This document shows, in pieces, positions 43,325 through 56,426 of a DNA stretch of 64,000 bases. Numbering within the stretch: position 1 is the first letter of the stretch; every line of letters starts with the position of its first letter. Made by a program: the position numbers and the translations under genes. Below the pieces are notes generated by a model. The model saw only the letters and a list, made by a program, of their open reading frames with translations. It searched no databases and was not told the origin of the DNA. Source of the DNA: Euwallacea fornicatus (lineage: Eukaryota > Arthropoda > Insecta > Coleoptera > Curculionidae); contig NC_089571.1 of the NCBI RefSeq assembly GCF_040115645.1, forward strand, positions 1,426,001 through 1,490,000. The letters run 5' to 3'.

Positions 43325-46300
43325 TTAGTTTGATTCCACATTTACAAACGGATTGTTAATTTCTTCAAAGTTTGGATCATTTTCAGTTGAATATCTACCC
43401 AGACGCGACATTAAAAATAGGAGAACCAGAATAGCAAATATGGCTAAAGTTACAAACATACAGTATTTGCGATATTTTGATCTGGTCCCTCGTGCTCTCA
43501 ACGGTGCTCCAAATGTGATTCTGTAACAATATCATATAACTGTTAGATATCTTTCTTTTGCATAAGAGTAAATTATGCAGGCACGATAGTTGTTTATATG
43601 TAAAAAGCTGAAAGAAGATTATGGCTGACGTTTATTTAGCGAAGGGCGTAATCATTCTTTCGGCCCTTGATACATCTAATGTTTACGCACAAATTATATT
43701 TTTTACATTTTAGGTTATAGGGCAGGTAGTATAATATTATACTTAGTTATCGGATTAAAGATAGTCGAAAAATTTAACGAGATTAGTTTTTTTTTACCTG
43801 GACACCGTTACCAAGAATAATGGAGTCATATAATTAAAAATAAAATAACCGTCCTTGGTCGTAAACTGCGTTTTCACCATATGGATTATAATACTTACTT
43901 CCACCAAGTGCTAACTAATTCTGATACCGGTCTCCTTTTATATTTATCATCGTCGTGATCAAATGCGAGAGGTTTGACATCCCGAACATCCTGTAATGGA
44001 AAATCAATATTAAGGCATCGAATGAACATAACTAAAAATACTTGTCTAAACAAAGGTGTATAGGTAAAGGAGCAAATTTTTAATGCTTACTTGAAAAGCT
44101 TTCCTATTTGCTGAAATTCCATGGTAATTATCTATCCTATTGAATGCTCCGTGATCATCTAGATTGACCACAGAATGTGATGGGCTTGGAGCAGGTCGGA
44201 TTGATTGTGATAGAGGTGCATTGACATGACTTAGTATTGATTTTACTTCTCTCTCTTCTGATAACTGTAAAAGAATATTATAATTTTTAACTGAAAAGTC
44301 ACTAGATTATCCCCTTCTTGAACATTAACATTAAAAAAAAGATTCAAGGTTACTTAACAAACAGTTTATTTTGGCTAATTTGATTAATTTTCGATATACA
44401 AAATGTTATGGTTACCCCATCTATCACTGCGCGTCTCGATAAACCACAAGATCTTTTGATAAGAATTAAATATTTTCTATCTCAGTATGTAACACATTTT
44501 TCGACCTTCCCATCTAACGACATTCTATATTTTTTTGCTGGTGTCTGAGTGTAATAAAATCATAAAAATCTTCACTCTACACACTTTTACAATTTCAATG
44601 AAGAACTTACCAATGGAAGTCCTAGACCTGCCCTTGCCCAGTTCACGCCAGCTAGTTTTTCCTTTAACACATCTGCAACAGGGCTTATTAAATTTGAAGC
44701 TGGAAACAGTGGGCTTTTACAAGAAGGGCATATATGTCCTCTAGGTGCAGTTGTCGGGGGTAGCTGTCTTGAATAATGATCCAAACAGGACCAATGAAAG
44801 ACATCTGAAAAAGAGAATTGCCTGAACTCAATACTCAATAATCATCGTATCACTCATTACTGAAAAGATACTGAGGAAAATATATGTATTTCAGGTAACA
44901 TTTTGGAGTAAAAAAAAGTTATATTGGGTTCAAAATCAATTTCTGTTTTTACACAAATTTTGATATTATTGATGTTTCCAATGTTTTTAACTAATTTATG
45001 ATGGTCGCTTTTTTTATTAGATTAGAAACGGACAGTTCAGGTTAGTAACTTAATAAATCTTTTATGATTCAAAAAGTACATAATATGTTGATATATGTGG
45101 TTCAGCATTTTTGTTGACTATTTGCACTATGGAAAAATAAAATTGCAGTAACCCTGATTATACAACGTGTCAAGTCGAAAAACAAACCACCCTGGGTACG
45201 TAGATCTTTATAGAAAATATGTAAATATACAAAAACACGTCGATTTTATTTTTATTGCCTTAACCAAACGAAGGCCCCCTGCTTTGCATTGGATCTAAAG
45301 TCACCCGCAAATGTTACCTTCTCTAAATATTTTCACTTTTCATAATCTGTTAATATAAGTAAATACTTACGGTAACATGTTAATCGAATGCTGTCTTCAA
45401 CATTCAAATCTTTGGAGCATAGTTCACAGATGGAGTTATAATCACTGTCTTGTAGCCACTGCAAGTATGACTGCACAACACACTAGAAAACAACATAGAA
45501 AAATTAACATATCTATATTATAAACTCTGTTAAATAACATCAAAATATACAAACACTGAAAAAGTCTAAGGATATTTTTATAAATACATTAAAGTTCTTA
45601 TGAAATTAATTGGAAAATAACATTATGCACTTACAGTGTTAGAAAGTATTAAATATACAACAAATCTAAGTTTTTGTTGATAGATTTCTAAATTATATTT
45701 ATTTATTTATGAGTTTTAAATGTAATTAAAAGTGCTTTTTTTAACTTAACAAAATAATTTCAGGAACAAAAAAAAAAAAACTAAGTATAGTCCTAACTCT
45801 GTTATCAATAATCAAAATGATATTGCTGATTTCCACTTGTGGTACCTTTTCCCATTCTTCTGAAAGTAGGTTCCAGAAATGAAAGACACCATAAACTTTT
45901 AACGTTTCCAGATCGTCTTCACACACTTATTTAATGAGAATCTGAGTAAAATCCAAATCTAAATTCATCAGTGAAAAAAATTGCAGTACAATACAGTATA
46001 AACTATAATCAAAATTATTTGTTATCGATTTTATGACTTTTTAAAAATATCCTTAGATTTTTCTGATTGATGTAGATTTCTAAATGATTAAATCGAGGTG
46101 ATAAATGAGATATGAAAATATCTCAACAAATGAGCATATTTTTGTGAATGTGATACAAGTCTGTGGACGTAAGCGAGTATTTCTCAACTCACTCAATACA
46201 CTTCTTTAAGAAGCTGTTCATGCCATTTAAATATGATTTGTAGATTCATCTTACATTGTTAAGAAGTTAAACACATTCATATGCATGCTGTAACTTATAG

Positions 46301-46956
46301 ATTGAACACATTGCTAATGTTAACTTACCATACTGCTAAGAAAGTTATGCAATGTTTAACATTTACATGTAGCTTCTTATGTACATCTACTGAAAATCAA
46401 GAATTGGCAAAGCAAGTTCCCACAATATTCAAAACAGGCAACAAAGCTTTATATACTCACTACTCACTGGAAATCCTACAATACAATGAAAGAACTACAA
46501 AATAAATTACGAAGACAAAATGACCTTTTCTTTCGAGCACTGTCTGAATTTCTAAAGTGGACTGAAAATCTTAATACAACTAAATTTCCTAAAGTTATGT
46601 TAAGTAACTTCAAGTTAGTCATTACTCAACTCTGTACATTTTAAGTCTAAAATAAAGAAACATCACACATTGTGAGTTCACACAAGTAACTGTGTTAAAC
46701 TTTGTCAAAAGTGAAAAGGTCTTTGATGTTATTATTAAAAGCAGAGGAATTTTTTAGCTTTGCCCCCCTGACACGGAACTTGCATCAACGCGGCAATGAA
46801 AAGCTCGAGACTGGATGAAAAGGAAAAATAATATGTTACTAATAGAATACTTACAATGGGGTGGTTAGTAACCATACAGTTTTCACAGACACAAACCCTG
46901 TGTTCAAAACAAAACTGGTTGGTGACCCGTCTCTTTGGGCATTTGCACAGGCCCAT
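43325..46956 (-). CDS. ZFPL1: Zinc finger protein-like 1 (Golgi membrane RING/B-box protein)
   Basis: Exons on minus: 46956-46855, 45482-45371, 44804-44611, 44264-44091, 43990-43899, 43520-43325. All are GT-AG with matching phases; total 870 bases (289 aa plus stop; human protein about 310). The start MGLCKCPKRRVTNQFCFEH is the invariant ZFPL1 N-terminus. Residues 1-45 form a B-box-like zinc finger (CKC..C.EHRVCVCENC...H). About 50-110 form a RING-like finger (CELCSKDL...CYHVFHWSCL...CPSCKSP). VNWARAGLGLPL is a family signature. DDDKYKRRP precedes a C-terminal membrane segment (MFVTLAIFAILVLLFLMSRLG, about 245-265), then a short tail. Family knowledge: cis-Golgi integral protein that helps tether/organise GM130 and Golgi assembly. 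Intron 1 is the longest (1.4 kb); intron 2 holds a transposon fragment. Confidence 0.96.
45163..45258 (+). mobile_element. Orphan transposon arm in ZFPL1 intron 2
   Basis: TA followed by CAACGTGTCAAGTCGAAAAACAAACCACCC and, further in, ATATGTAAATATACAAAAACACGTCGATTTTATT. This matches about the outer 95 bases of the arms of the element at 34961-36304. Only one arm is present, so it is a truncated or solo end. Confidence 0.75.
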
Positions 46957-48435
46957 TTTTTTCTAACAAATGGAGAATCGTACCCACACTTTTACACTGT
47001 TATTTCAACACACTTTTTAACTTTTTTTACTATTTTCTATGCATATTATGTTTGTAAAAATTCCACCATTCACGTCCACGTATATCGATATCCTGTCATT
47101 CAATATTTTATTTTATGATATAGAAAGTAGGGATGAATTATAGGCGATTTCAACTCACCTTTGGTACCTGCTTTTGGTCCGTCAAATGTCTAGCAAACGA
47201 TTTTGCATCGGACACAGTAACGTGTTTCTATTAGTCTTTCTCCGTCACGTGTTACGACTTGCAGTGCCAGAAGGTAATCTGATTGGATAACTATCTATTT
47301 TCTTTTGGCACATTTTTCTTTAAATTTGCATTTGAGTTTGTATGCCTTTTTATCAACTTCAGACAATTTTTAATTAATTTTCAAGTCTCCTTTCTTCCGA
47401 GACAATTGTTTGCCAGATCACACCTTTCTAAATCGTTAGTCGGCATTCCAGTAAAATGTGCTCCATTTTTTAATTTTCTTTTTAGTTTTATAGCAGTTTG
47501 CATCAAACAATAACATGTAAGAAGGAGAAATGTGAAGTGGCTGACGTGGCCTTATAGCGAACGAGCGTTTCTGTTTGCTACTTTTACGTGCTACATTATT
47601 CCGTTCCCAATATGTTACTTTGTGATACAAATCACTAAAATCGATGTGATGCGTCCTGTGTACAGTCGGTAATTAGATGAGTTGATTTTTTGTAAAAAAA
47701 GTAATTAACAATTCTAAATAGTAGGGAACTACCCGGAAACAGTAGAAAACTTGAATAGCAAGCGTTTGGAGAATAGATGATAATGGGTAGTAGTGTCTCA
47801 AGCAACGATCGATAAATGTTGCTCGTACATTTTTAAGGAGTAACTAGAATTGGTCGACCAACTCAAATCACATCGATATTTTCGATAAACGTTTACAATC
47901 CTACTGTGCTGTCAAGAAAAATAAAAAATTATGTCACATGCCGGCACTCTTTATTTTTGTTTTGACACTTTGATTTCGATTAATTTACTTTATTAATTGG
48001 ATTAATTAATAAAAAAGAGGACATTTTAAATAATTGTGAGTACTCGTTTATTTAAAGTTTAACTCTACTGCTCGCAGTATTCGTTCAGATTTATAAACGT
48101 AGATGCAAAATCATTTAGAGGTAACACTTTAAGGATTCAATTTTAAATAACTAGATATTTGTTTTTAAATTCATGACGTAGCGTCTACTGGACTCGCCTT
48201 AAAAAACACTGTTTTCCGGTCTCTGCATCACAGATAACTACATATTCTAATTAACGCTTTTATTCCAGGTCTGGCATCAAAATCGAGTGTTATCATTACT
48301 TACCCTTTGCCCTTTAGCATTATCAGTATCTATATTATCAGTAACTGTTATCACAGATTCATAAACTAGAGAGAACTGGAAATTTAAATTGGTTTTGAAT
48401 TTTAATTTGAAACTCTAAGTCCAAAGAAAATCAAG
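46957..48435. promoter_or_regulatory. Divergent ZFPL1/MTAP intergenic region
   Basis: 1.48 kb separates the two start codons, which point away from each other, so the promoters and 5' UTRs of both genes lie here. A CACGTG E-box sits at 47246-47251. No TATA box is in an obvious position, and no exon or repeat was recognised. Open frames in the first half are short and Phe-rich. Confidence 0.5.
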
Positions 48436-51400
48436 ATGTCCCAGCAAATTAAGGTAAATGCACTTTTGAATATGTTTGTATTATAAAATGTGTAAATCTT
48501 GTGTAGCTATAGCGTTTTCATCAAATAACAATAATTTCTCATCAGATGATGCTCAAGTTTTATTTCATCCCTATTAAATTGTTAAAACAAAGGACAAAAT
48601 ATATTAAAGTTCTGCTTAATTGAGGTCAAAACTATCACGGACAAACTTGACAACTTGGAAATAGAGGCAACTTTGTTGTTTTTTTTTTCAATTAGAAAAC
48701 TATTTGTATTTTAATGAAGTTTTAAATTTGTCTCATAATTAAGTATTGTATTTTATATGCATAGTTGCATGTGGAGTTTTAGTCAATGCAAGCAAAAAGC
48801 AATTGGGCGATTGATAAGTGTAAAAGAGACAGGTTATCTTTTCCCTTTCCATTGTTAAGGATTTCCTAGCGTTGTTACAGCGCGTCTTACTCCGAGGATG
48901 GACCCAGTTCTATGTGATTTTCGAGGACGCAAATTACGCGCATAAATGCCAATTTGAATGCGTTCTTGCAGGACAAATTCCATGATAAATTTTAGTGTAG
49001 CCTTACATTTACAAACACCAGAGTAGAAATGGTATTTTAGAACGTATCATTAGAAAAACAAACCCTTTTGATGACATTATCCATCTTCTGGTGAAGGCTT
49101 ATTGTTCGCGAGTTAACGACGCGAGCAGTACGCAGTCTGTCTCCCTCGCACTTATTAATCGCGTAATTACCTTTTGCTTGTACTGCCTAAAACTCCGTGT
49201 GCCTAGCAGTGAAAAAAGCACTGTAGTTATTCCATAATGAAGCAGTTCTTTGTGCAATGCCCTTTATAGGGTCAAAATTTTATTCAGTAATTTAAAGAAC
49301 ACTCTCTATTCAGATTTTATACTAATTTAAAAATATTGCACCTGTTACAATTTCAGATGCTATAACTTACAAATAGTTTAAATTAGAAATAACAAGTTTC
49401 TAAATTTGAATACTCTACTGTCCCAACACAGATCTTTAATAGCATATTTCTTTCAGTTTAACATTTGTCAAATAAAATAGTAATAGCCTTTTTATTGACA
49501 AATTCAGTGCAGAAATAGTCTATTGCAATACTAATTTACTAAGGTTCAGAAAATAGAGATAATAATAATTATGTGTAAAGTTACTCACATATTGTGGCAC
49601 CCTCACCAGTGTGCATTAACTGCAACAATGGGGTCAACATTTTGCGCTTTTTATTATCACACGTCAGAATAAAATAAAACAAATAAAATAAAACAAGACA
49701 GGCCCCCATCACATTTGATAACAAAAGTTAGTACTTAGTGCGAGCTTTTAGTCGACTTTTAAAATGTTTGGTTGTAGATTGGCATTATAGGAGGCTCAGG
49801 ACTTGATGATCCAGATATTTTAAAAGACCGAACTGAGAAGAAGGTTACTACACCTTATGGTTCTCCATCTGATTCTCTGATTTTGGGAAATATAGAAGGC
49901 GTTGCAGTCGTCATATTAGCAAGACATGGACGAAAGCATACTATTATGCCAAGTAAGTATTTCTATAATATATGTAAAAGGAGCTTTTTGTGATGTCCAG
50001 GGTGATTTCATCATTCCTATAGTAGGATGACTGAAGCAATAACACAACGTTATTTTATCTTGATAAAAGGTTCCTCGTTGGTCACGAAATCTTCTGTTTT
50101 GTCTAAAAACTCTTTTGGTGATTTCCTTTGCGAGAACTAATGCCAAAGTGCAATACGTCTAATTGCTATAATTGTGACTCCGATAGAGAAGTCTATCTTG
50201 CTGTTTATTTAGGTGATGCACTTTAACGAAATTTATGGCAATTCGTCTATAGATATCCTTATATCCTTAGTATAACTATGTATGTTAGATTTTGGTTTAA
50301 TGTATTTAATAACCCTGCAACTTGTAATCATTTTCTTTTAACTTTTGTCCCGTTACATTCAAAGTTCTGGATTGAATTGTCGCGTTTACATTTCGCAAGT
50401 TCTATTACAAGTGTAATAAACTTATGTAATTTCAAGGTCATTTGCTGGAGAAGGTTTTGCTTCACAGAGTACAGTGAGCGAGCCCCTGGTGAGTTGATAA
50501 ATATTGCTACTAAACTAAACTCACCAGAAGCGAACTTATTGAATATTAGGATTGGAAGATCTCTAAGAATGACGACAAAATGGCGGTGGAAACTTAAGCA
50601 ATGTCAATAAGCCTATAACATTTTGTTGTCATTCTCGGTAGATTTGTATTCTCCATATTGTCGAGAATTTGGCCATAATATGAGGAACAAACTTCTATCT
50701 TTAAAGACTATTGATTAAAAAGCGATAAACCTGATTCATAAACTGTATACAAACCTATTTACGTTTTGTTTTACTAACTTTGTTCTACTAGGCAACGTCA
50801 ACTATCGAGCTAATATATGGGCCCTTAAAGAAGAAGGCTGTACGCACGTTATAGCAACAAACGCGTGTGGGTCATTGCAGGAGGATATTGCACCCGGGGA
50901 TTTAGTATTAATAGATAATTTTATTGATAGGTAAGTGATAACATTAAATCAGTAAAAATTACGAAATCAATAATTTTTCGATTATAGAACAACAAATAGA
51001 CAACAAACATTTTATGATGGAGAAGAGAATCATGCTAAAGGGATTTGCCACATGCCGATGGAGCCGGTGTTTTGTCATCGCACTCGAAAGGTTATATTAG
51101 ACACAGCAAACGATGTTGGTGTTGCTTTAAGAGATGGCGGAACAATTGTGGTTATAGAGGGTCCGAGATTTTCAAGTAGAGCCGAGAGCAACTTGTTTCG
51201 AAGTTGGGGCGCTCATGTTATTGGAATGACTTCAGTACCAGAGGTTAATTCATGAAGTTGATTATTTGAATATACCTAAAAAACCACGTTTGCATAGGTC
51301 GTTTTAGCGAAGGAAGCTGGTCTGTGCTATGCAGTAATAGCTATGGCAACAGATTACGATTGTTGGAGAGACAGTGGGGAAAAGGTGTCTCATAAATATG

Positions 51401-52263
51401 TTTTGGAAGTATTTTCTCAAAATGTGAAGAAAGTATTGCAATTATTGGTAGCTGTGGTCCCCAGAATGGGTAAAGAAGAGTGGGGTGAAACTATTCAAGA
51501 TGCAAAGGTAAGTTCCATTTGTTACAGAAATTAAAATTTATTGATGTTCTAAAATAACAATTTTGTAAATAATTACCAGAGGTAAGTAAAATACTATAAT
51601 TAAATGTTATATATAACTTTTATTTACAGGGCGTTCAGATACCCCGTGTGGAAATCTATCAGATATGGTACAATTTATAATAAATCGATTTAACTAAACT
51701 AGCTTTAATACAAAAGTTGATGATAATGGAGCTTTTTTTTTAGCAAAAAAATAGGGCAGAAGTTTTTTTTACTCGAAATTAATACACACCGTGACAGAAA
51801 AAAGTTTCGATGGTTTAAATGTCTCTTAATGGTCGCTTGTCGCGTTCTTTAGAAGATAAAACAAAATTGTTTACAAATTTCAACTTCTCATCTCAAAAAA
51901 TCCCTTCATACAAAATTTTGTGAAATTACCTCGAAAAAGTCGAAACATATTAAAGAAAATCAGATGTCCTTTTTCAATTTTGACAACCTGTAGCTCTGTT
52001 ATCGACTTTTGTACTAAGGCAAGTTTAGTTAAATCGACCTATTATGAGTTATACTATATCTGATAGAGTGTTGTACACGGGATATCCGGACACCCTGTGT
52101 AACTATTTTAAATGTATAATTAAGTTTTAGCTCTAGAACTGGAATAAATAGGTTTAAAAAACATTTTTTCTATTTATTCTGGAAATAGGAGATTCCAATA
52201 AAACCATTTGTTGAGTCATGGATTATGCTTGGTTTACCTAAACTAGAACCTCATAAATTTTGA
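48436..52263 (+). CDS. MTAP: S-methyl-5'-thioadenosine phosphorylase
   Basis: Exons 48436-48453, 49778-49952, 50792-50930, 50988-51243, 51298-51507, 52189-52263. All are GT-AG, total 873 bases (290 aa plus stop; usual length about 280). The start is ATG of MSQQIK, six codons before a phase-0 intron. Class-2 PNP family motifs in order: IGIIGGSGLDDPDIL (phosphate loop), PYGSPSDSLILG, LARHGRKHTIMPSNVNYRANIWALK, ATNACGSLQEDIAPGDLVLIDNFIDRT, GICHMPMEPVFC, IEGPRFSSRAES, GMTSVPEVVLAKEAGLCYAVIAMATDYDCW (purine-site Asp residues). The enzyme is cytosolic and cleaves MTA with phosphate to adenine and methylthioribose-1-phosphate (methionine salvage, polyamine by-product removal). Compared with the human enzyme as I recall it, a Thr in the TTACGS segment is Asn here. 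Intron 5 carries a MITE. Confidence 0.96.
51627..52096. mobile_element. MITE in MTAP intron 5
   Basis: 470 bp with TIRs of about 110 bp: TA-CAGGGCGTTCAGATACCCCG at the left, CGGGATATCCGGACACCCTG at the right. Further in, TCGATTTAACTAAACT.GC appears inverted near 51690 and 52020. The core (GTTTAAATGTCTCTTAATGGTCGCTTGT, TTTTGTGAAATTACCTCGAAAAAG) matches parts of the fold-back element at 20230-21343, so the two belong to one superfamily of non-autonomous elements. It does not touch either splice site. Confidence 0.85.
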
Positions 52264-52683
52264 ATAAGAAATGTATTTTCGTCTGAATTACGGATATCTA
52301 ACATATTGAAATTCTTTATGAGTTTTTATGCATAGGGAAGATTCGGTATAGCTTAAACCATGATTCAATTACCTTCGTTTAGTATTATCATTCTAATATT
52401 TGTTTTAGGCACTCGTAACAAACAGTGTCTTCTCTGCATAACCAGTCGAGGACCACGACCTTTTATTTAGCAGAAGTACCTATTTTTGGATTTACATACA
52501 TATATACCTAATAAGTATGCCTATATAATAGTATAATTGATTAGTTAATATCCATAAGTCAGATTTATTTTCATATTAAACCTTAGCGAACGAATGTCAC
52601 CAGACGACTTGACGTAATATTTTAACGACATGATGATACTATAATATTTTACATTATTCGTACTAGCACGGGAAAAGATTGCG

Positions 52684-53240
52684 CTATTTACTCGGATAGA
52701 AACACGGCGGGAAACAAGTAATTATTGAGATATTTACATAAAAGACCTGGTAAACAACTCCAACGACATGGAGTCGTACAGTGTGGTGCATTAATAAGAA
52801 CTGAGGGGCGAAAGACATTACAAGAAATTCAAGGATATCTGTAATATACTCGGAGCAGTTAGAGAACCACGACTGATCGCCGCTAGTTTTATAAAGGCAT
52901 TTAGATTGATGCCACTGCAAACCATCATAGAACTTCCACTAAAATTTATTCTTGGTGAAAAATTGCGGGGTACAAACTGTTCGCCAGACCTCTTCCATAC
53001 CTTATCACGTTCACTGGGCGTTCTTCAGAAAAATCTGGATTCATACAATAGTAATAGGCGCACCCAATGGGCATTAGTCCAATTCTCAAGCAAATTTTAA
53101 GCTTTTAACAGGGCGTTTTTTGATAAGCACCGGTCTAATAGCTGAGGGGTGAGATGTCAATCCATACTCATTAAGTCTTCTTCTTACTGTACGTTCAGAA
53201 ACTCGAACATTTCAGAAGTTTTTTAGAAGAATATTGAAAT
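52684..53240 (-). pseudogene. Tc1-like transposase relic
   Basis: Two blocks are readable on the minus strand. At 53130-53235, VRVSERTVRRRLNEYGLTSHPSAIRPVLIKKRPVK matches the end of the Tc1 DNA-binding domain. At 52684-52920, YITDILEFLVMSFAPQFLLMHHTVRLHVVGVVYQVF matches the second-Asp region (family: FLLMHDNARPHVA..V..F), with the Asp replaced. The stretch between is broken by stops. No TIRs. It lies between MTAP and GNPNAT1. Confidence 0.8.
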
Positions 53241-55891
53241 TAGAACTGGTAGCGTGCAGATTCCAAAGATCATGGAACCAAAATTTTCTTAATCAGTGTT
53301 ATAGACAGCAATATAACTTTTCGGTTTCCGATGTTACCAAGGAAGAAAAATTGGAAATATTAAAGTATTTCTTTTAATTTCTCCAGGATTGTATACATAT
53401 AAGTATTTAATTATTTACTTTTTTACTTACATTTTCTATTTTGTGTAAATACATCGTAAATTTATAGGTATATTACATCACACATCGATTCGTTTATATT
53501 AACTTCTATAATTTTCACGTCAGTTTCTTTTCATTTAATCCTATATGTTCATATACTATCTATTATTACTAAAAGTTTCCATAAAATCTATTAAAAGCGA
53601 TATTAATTGTGCACTTTTCTCGCTTTAGTTATAAATGAATTTGTTAATATTCCGTCGATCGACTGGTCATTGCTTTAGAAAATGCACTCGTTCGTTGAGG
53701 GCGAATACGTATTTTTAGTTTGTACCATTGTCAGCAATGACTGAATAGCGCGCCAAAGGTCTACAGTAAAACGTTTAATTAGTTAGATAAAAGATAGTTT
53801 TTACGGCTTCATTGCGTCGTTTCGATAATAACTTACCTCAGATAAGCAGTATATTTGATTCCTACCTACAAATTTCATCTAGTTTTTTAGAAATTTAAAT
53901 GTAAAGTGTTATTTAAAACAAAAAATGTTCATTTTTTAAGATTGTAATTCTAATAAATATTTAATTGCAAAATGTTTTTTTTTTAACGAGCCTAATAACA
54001 GGTAACAGATATGTTTTGGATATTCTTAGAAAAACGCATCAAATTTTCAAGAAGTCCTTCAGTGATATTCTTTTCACTATACACCTACAGTGATTCACAA
54101 AAATCTGCATATGTTTAGAAACGTTCTTAAAACTAATAAACTACCGAATTTCCTTTCTTTTCTCTAAATTATTTAATAACATTTAGTACTTCAGTAACAG
54201 TGAATAAATATTGAAAAAATATATTTACTAAAGTCTTAGTGGAACTCAGAATAAAAAATAAAGAAGTCCTACTCCATGAAAGTCTACATAGAGTTGAGAA
54301 TATATTTTGTAAACATTTTTTTACATTCGTATGATTGAGTTTGTTAGTACTAAGTACTGAGTATTAATTAATACGAATTCTGAGTATATTTATGTTTACG
54401 TCATCCTGAAAGTTCATATATGGTCCATAGTAGCAGATCGTACTACCATGGACCAAATTTAAAATATCTCGAAAACAGCTTGACTTTTAGCAATTTATAA
54501 CGAGAGTACGTTTTTTAGAAAAAAAAAATGAACGGGGAATCCGTTTTGATTTAAAAAAATTTGCTACAAGGAGGCACAAAAAAGTTATCATAATTTGAAC
54601 GTTCACTAGTAAGTTGCGTACAGCGCCCTCTGTAAATTTAACGAAAATTTTAGCAAATACAAATTTGGCACTGCGAAAAATCCCAAAATATCAAATTTCA
54701 CGGTTGTGTCTTAATATTTGCTTGAATTATTAGAAAAAGTCAAGTTTGCCACCCTGTATCTCAAAAACTGAGCCATATTCAATATACATTTATTTAACAT
54801 TTTCACCTTAATCGACTGTTAAAGTCTAAACTGGAACAACCTGTATATTACGTGATTTCCCATAATTAAAATTGATTTTCTAATTGTGCGATATTAAATA
54901 ATTAATTACTTTTAAGATAACAATGTCTAAGTTTTTATTATTACTTTTATGCTTCTTTTTATATTTATTTCCAGTTTCGTATAAGAAATACAAAATTAAT
55001 CAGACAACCGGCAACACCGGTGACCTTCAACATTATGACGTCTATCAGATTTCATACTGAACGACTTTCGTGAGGTAGAATTTCCTTGCTTTTAATTCTA
55101 TCTCGAACTGGGATTGTGGGAAATAATTTTTTTTTTGTTATGTTTATGCCTTGTTTCGACGTTGTTACTAGAGTACTATTATCAAATAATTGAGTAAAGA
55201 AAATACGTTTAGTAATTTATTAGTTATAAGAAATTTCCTGGGTGCATGCAGACTTTTGTCATTGAATGTCGCGAAGCATATGCGAGAAGAATATGCGTTT
55301 CGGTGTATCCCGTGTGTATGTATAGTATATCCACATCCTTTGAATGTTATGCAAGTCATAATGTTCAAATCAAAAGGTTCCTGTTCTAAGAATCGATTAC
55401 GATTTTCGATAAGAATAGACACTTCATCTCTATTCGAATAAATGACTTCGAATGTTCTATTTTATTCGAACTCATGTCGCGAATCGTAAACATATGTTTC
55501 TGACGTTTAACATCTCGAACGTACACATTGCAATTCGTCCAATAGTCGATTTTTTTTTAAATTCATATTTTTATATGAAGGCGAAGATGGAAAATGGTAA
55601 CTATTTATCCACTGATTGATTAATAATAAAATTCATCATTCGCGGTAACCGCGGGACTCAACCTCAAGCAGATTTTTATGTTAAAATATCAGTTTCGGTT
55701 TTTACTTTCACATCAGTAACTTTGAATATGTAAAGGACAAACTATTCAATAATTATCTGAACCTGAACGTAAATCAAACTGATAAAAACAAACAACCAGT
55801 TTGCCTTTTGTGAAAGTTCAAACCAGTGCTAGTAGCCAGTCAAGGTTAGCAGTGTAAGATTGCAGTATTTAGTTCCTGTTCATCTTGCAAA
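53241..55891. other. MTAP-GNPNAT1 intergenic interval
   Basis: About 2.65 kb of AT-rich sequence. At 54421-54455 a short hairpin (TGGTCCATAGTAG against CTACCATGGACCA, 9-base loop) is followed by non-coding sequence containing GCGCCCTCTGTAAATTT and ending near a CCACCCTGTAT terminus (54750). That stretch, about 54400-54760, is probably another MITE I cannot bound exactly. The last few hundred bases before 55892 should hold a GNPNAT1 promoter. Confidence 0.45.
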
Positions 55892-55909
55892 ATGGTCATA
55901 AATAATAAG
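55892..55909 (+). CDS. GNPNAT1: Candidate upstream first coding exon of GNPNAT1
   Basis: ATG GTC ATA AAT AAT AAG followed directly by GTAAGATAG, a strong donor. It is phase 0, so it splices in frame to the acceptor at 58642 and gives MVINNK-VNGEFHP (197 aa in total). The context CTTGCAAAATGG has A at -3. It competes with the exon at 58212-58217. The 2.7-kb intron it would create contains a pogo-like transposon relic. Confidence 0.6.
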
Positions 55910-56426
55910 GTAAGATAGTATTTGATGAGTTTAAGACACCTTTTTATCACCTGAACTGATAATACGTCCCGCCAGGCATTTTCTGTATAGTCCTTACTTG
56001 TAATATAGAGCCAATGCTCACTAACATATGGATTATTTAAAACATTTTTTTGCGAATAAGGATTCACACATCAGTAGGGGTTGTTGGAGTTGAATTTAAC
56101 ACTATTCTCAATTAAAATTGACTGAGATTACATATACCTTTTGTTAAGGGCTCAAATACACATTCTCGTTAAAGTTTTGAGGCCAAATCAGTCATTTTCA
56201 CCAGAACCCAGAAAAAATTAGAATAAACGATAAACTGAAATGTATGGTGGGTGCATATTTAAATTTTATGAAACAGCCCAAATTTCTCTTGTTTATTGTT
56301 GATTGAAAGTGGAGTATTTCATAAGTAAAATGTGCTGAGATGATTTTTTTAATGGCCACAGAACCATCATCAAAGAAGTGGAAAATCAAAGGAAATGCAT
56401 ACACAATGAAAGCTCCCATAAGCGGG

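Noticed and set aside
45741..45926. Minus-strand frame resembling a transposase tail (LLSEEWEKVPQ)
   Set aside because: The Trp..Val-Pro-Gln resemblance is too short, and no other transposase block or TIR is nearby.
50278..50610. 110-codon frame inside MTAP intron 2
   Set aside because: Intronic, no motif, and the flanking MTAP exons splice cleanly around it.
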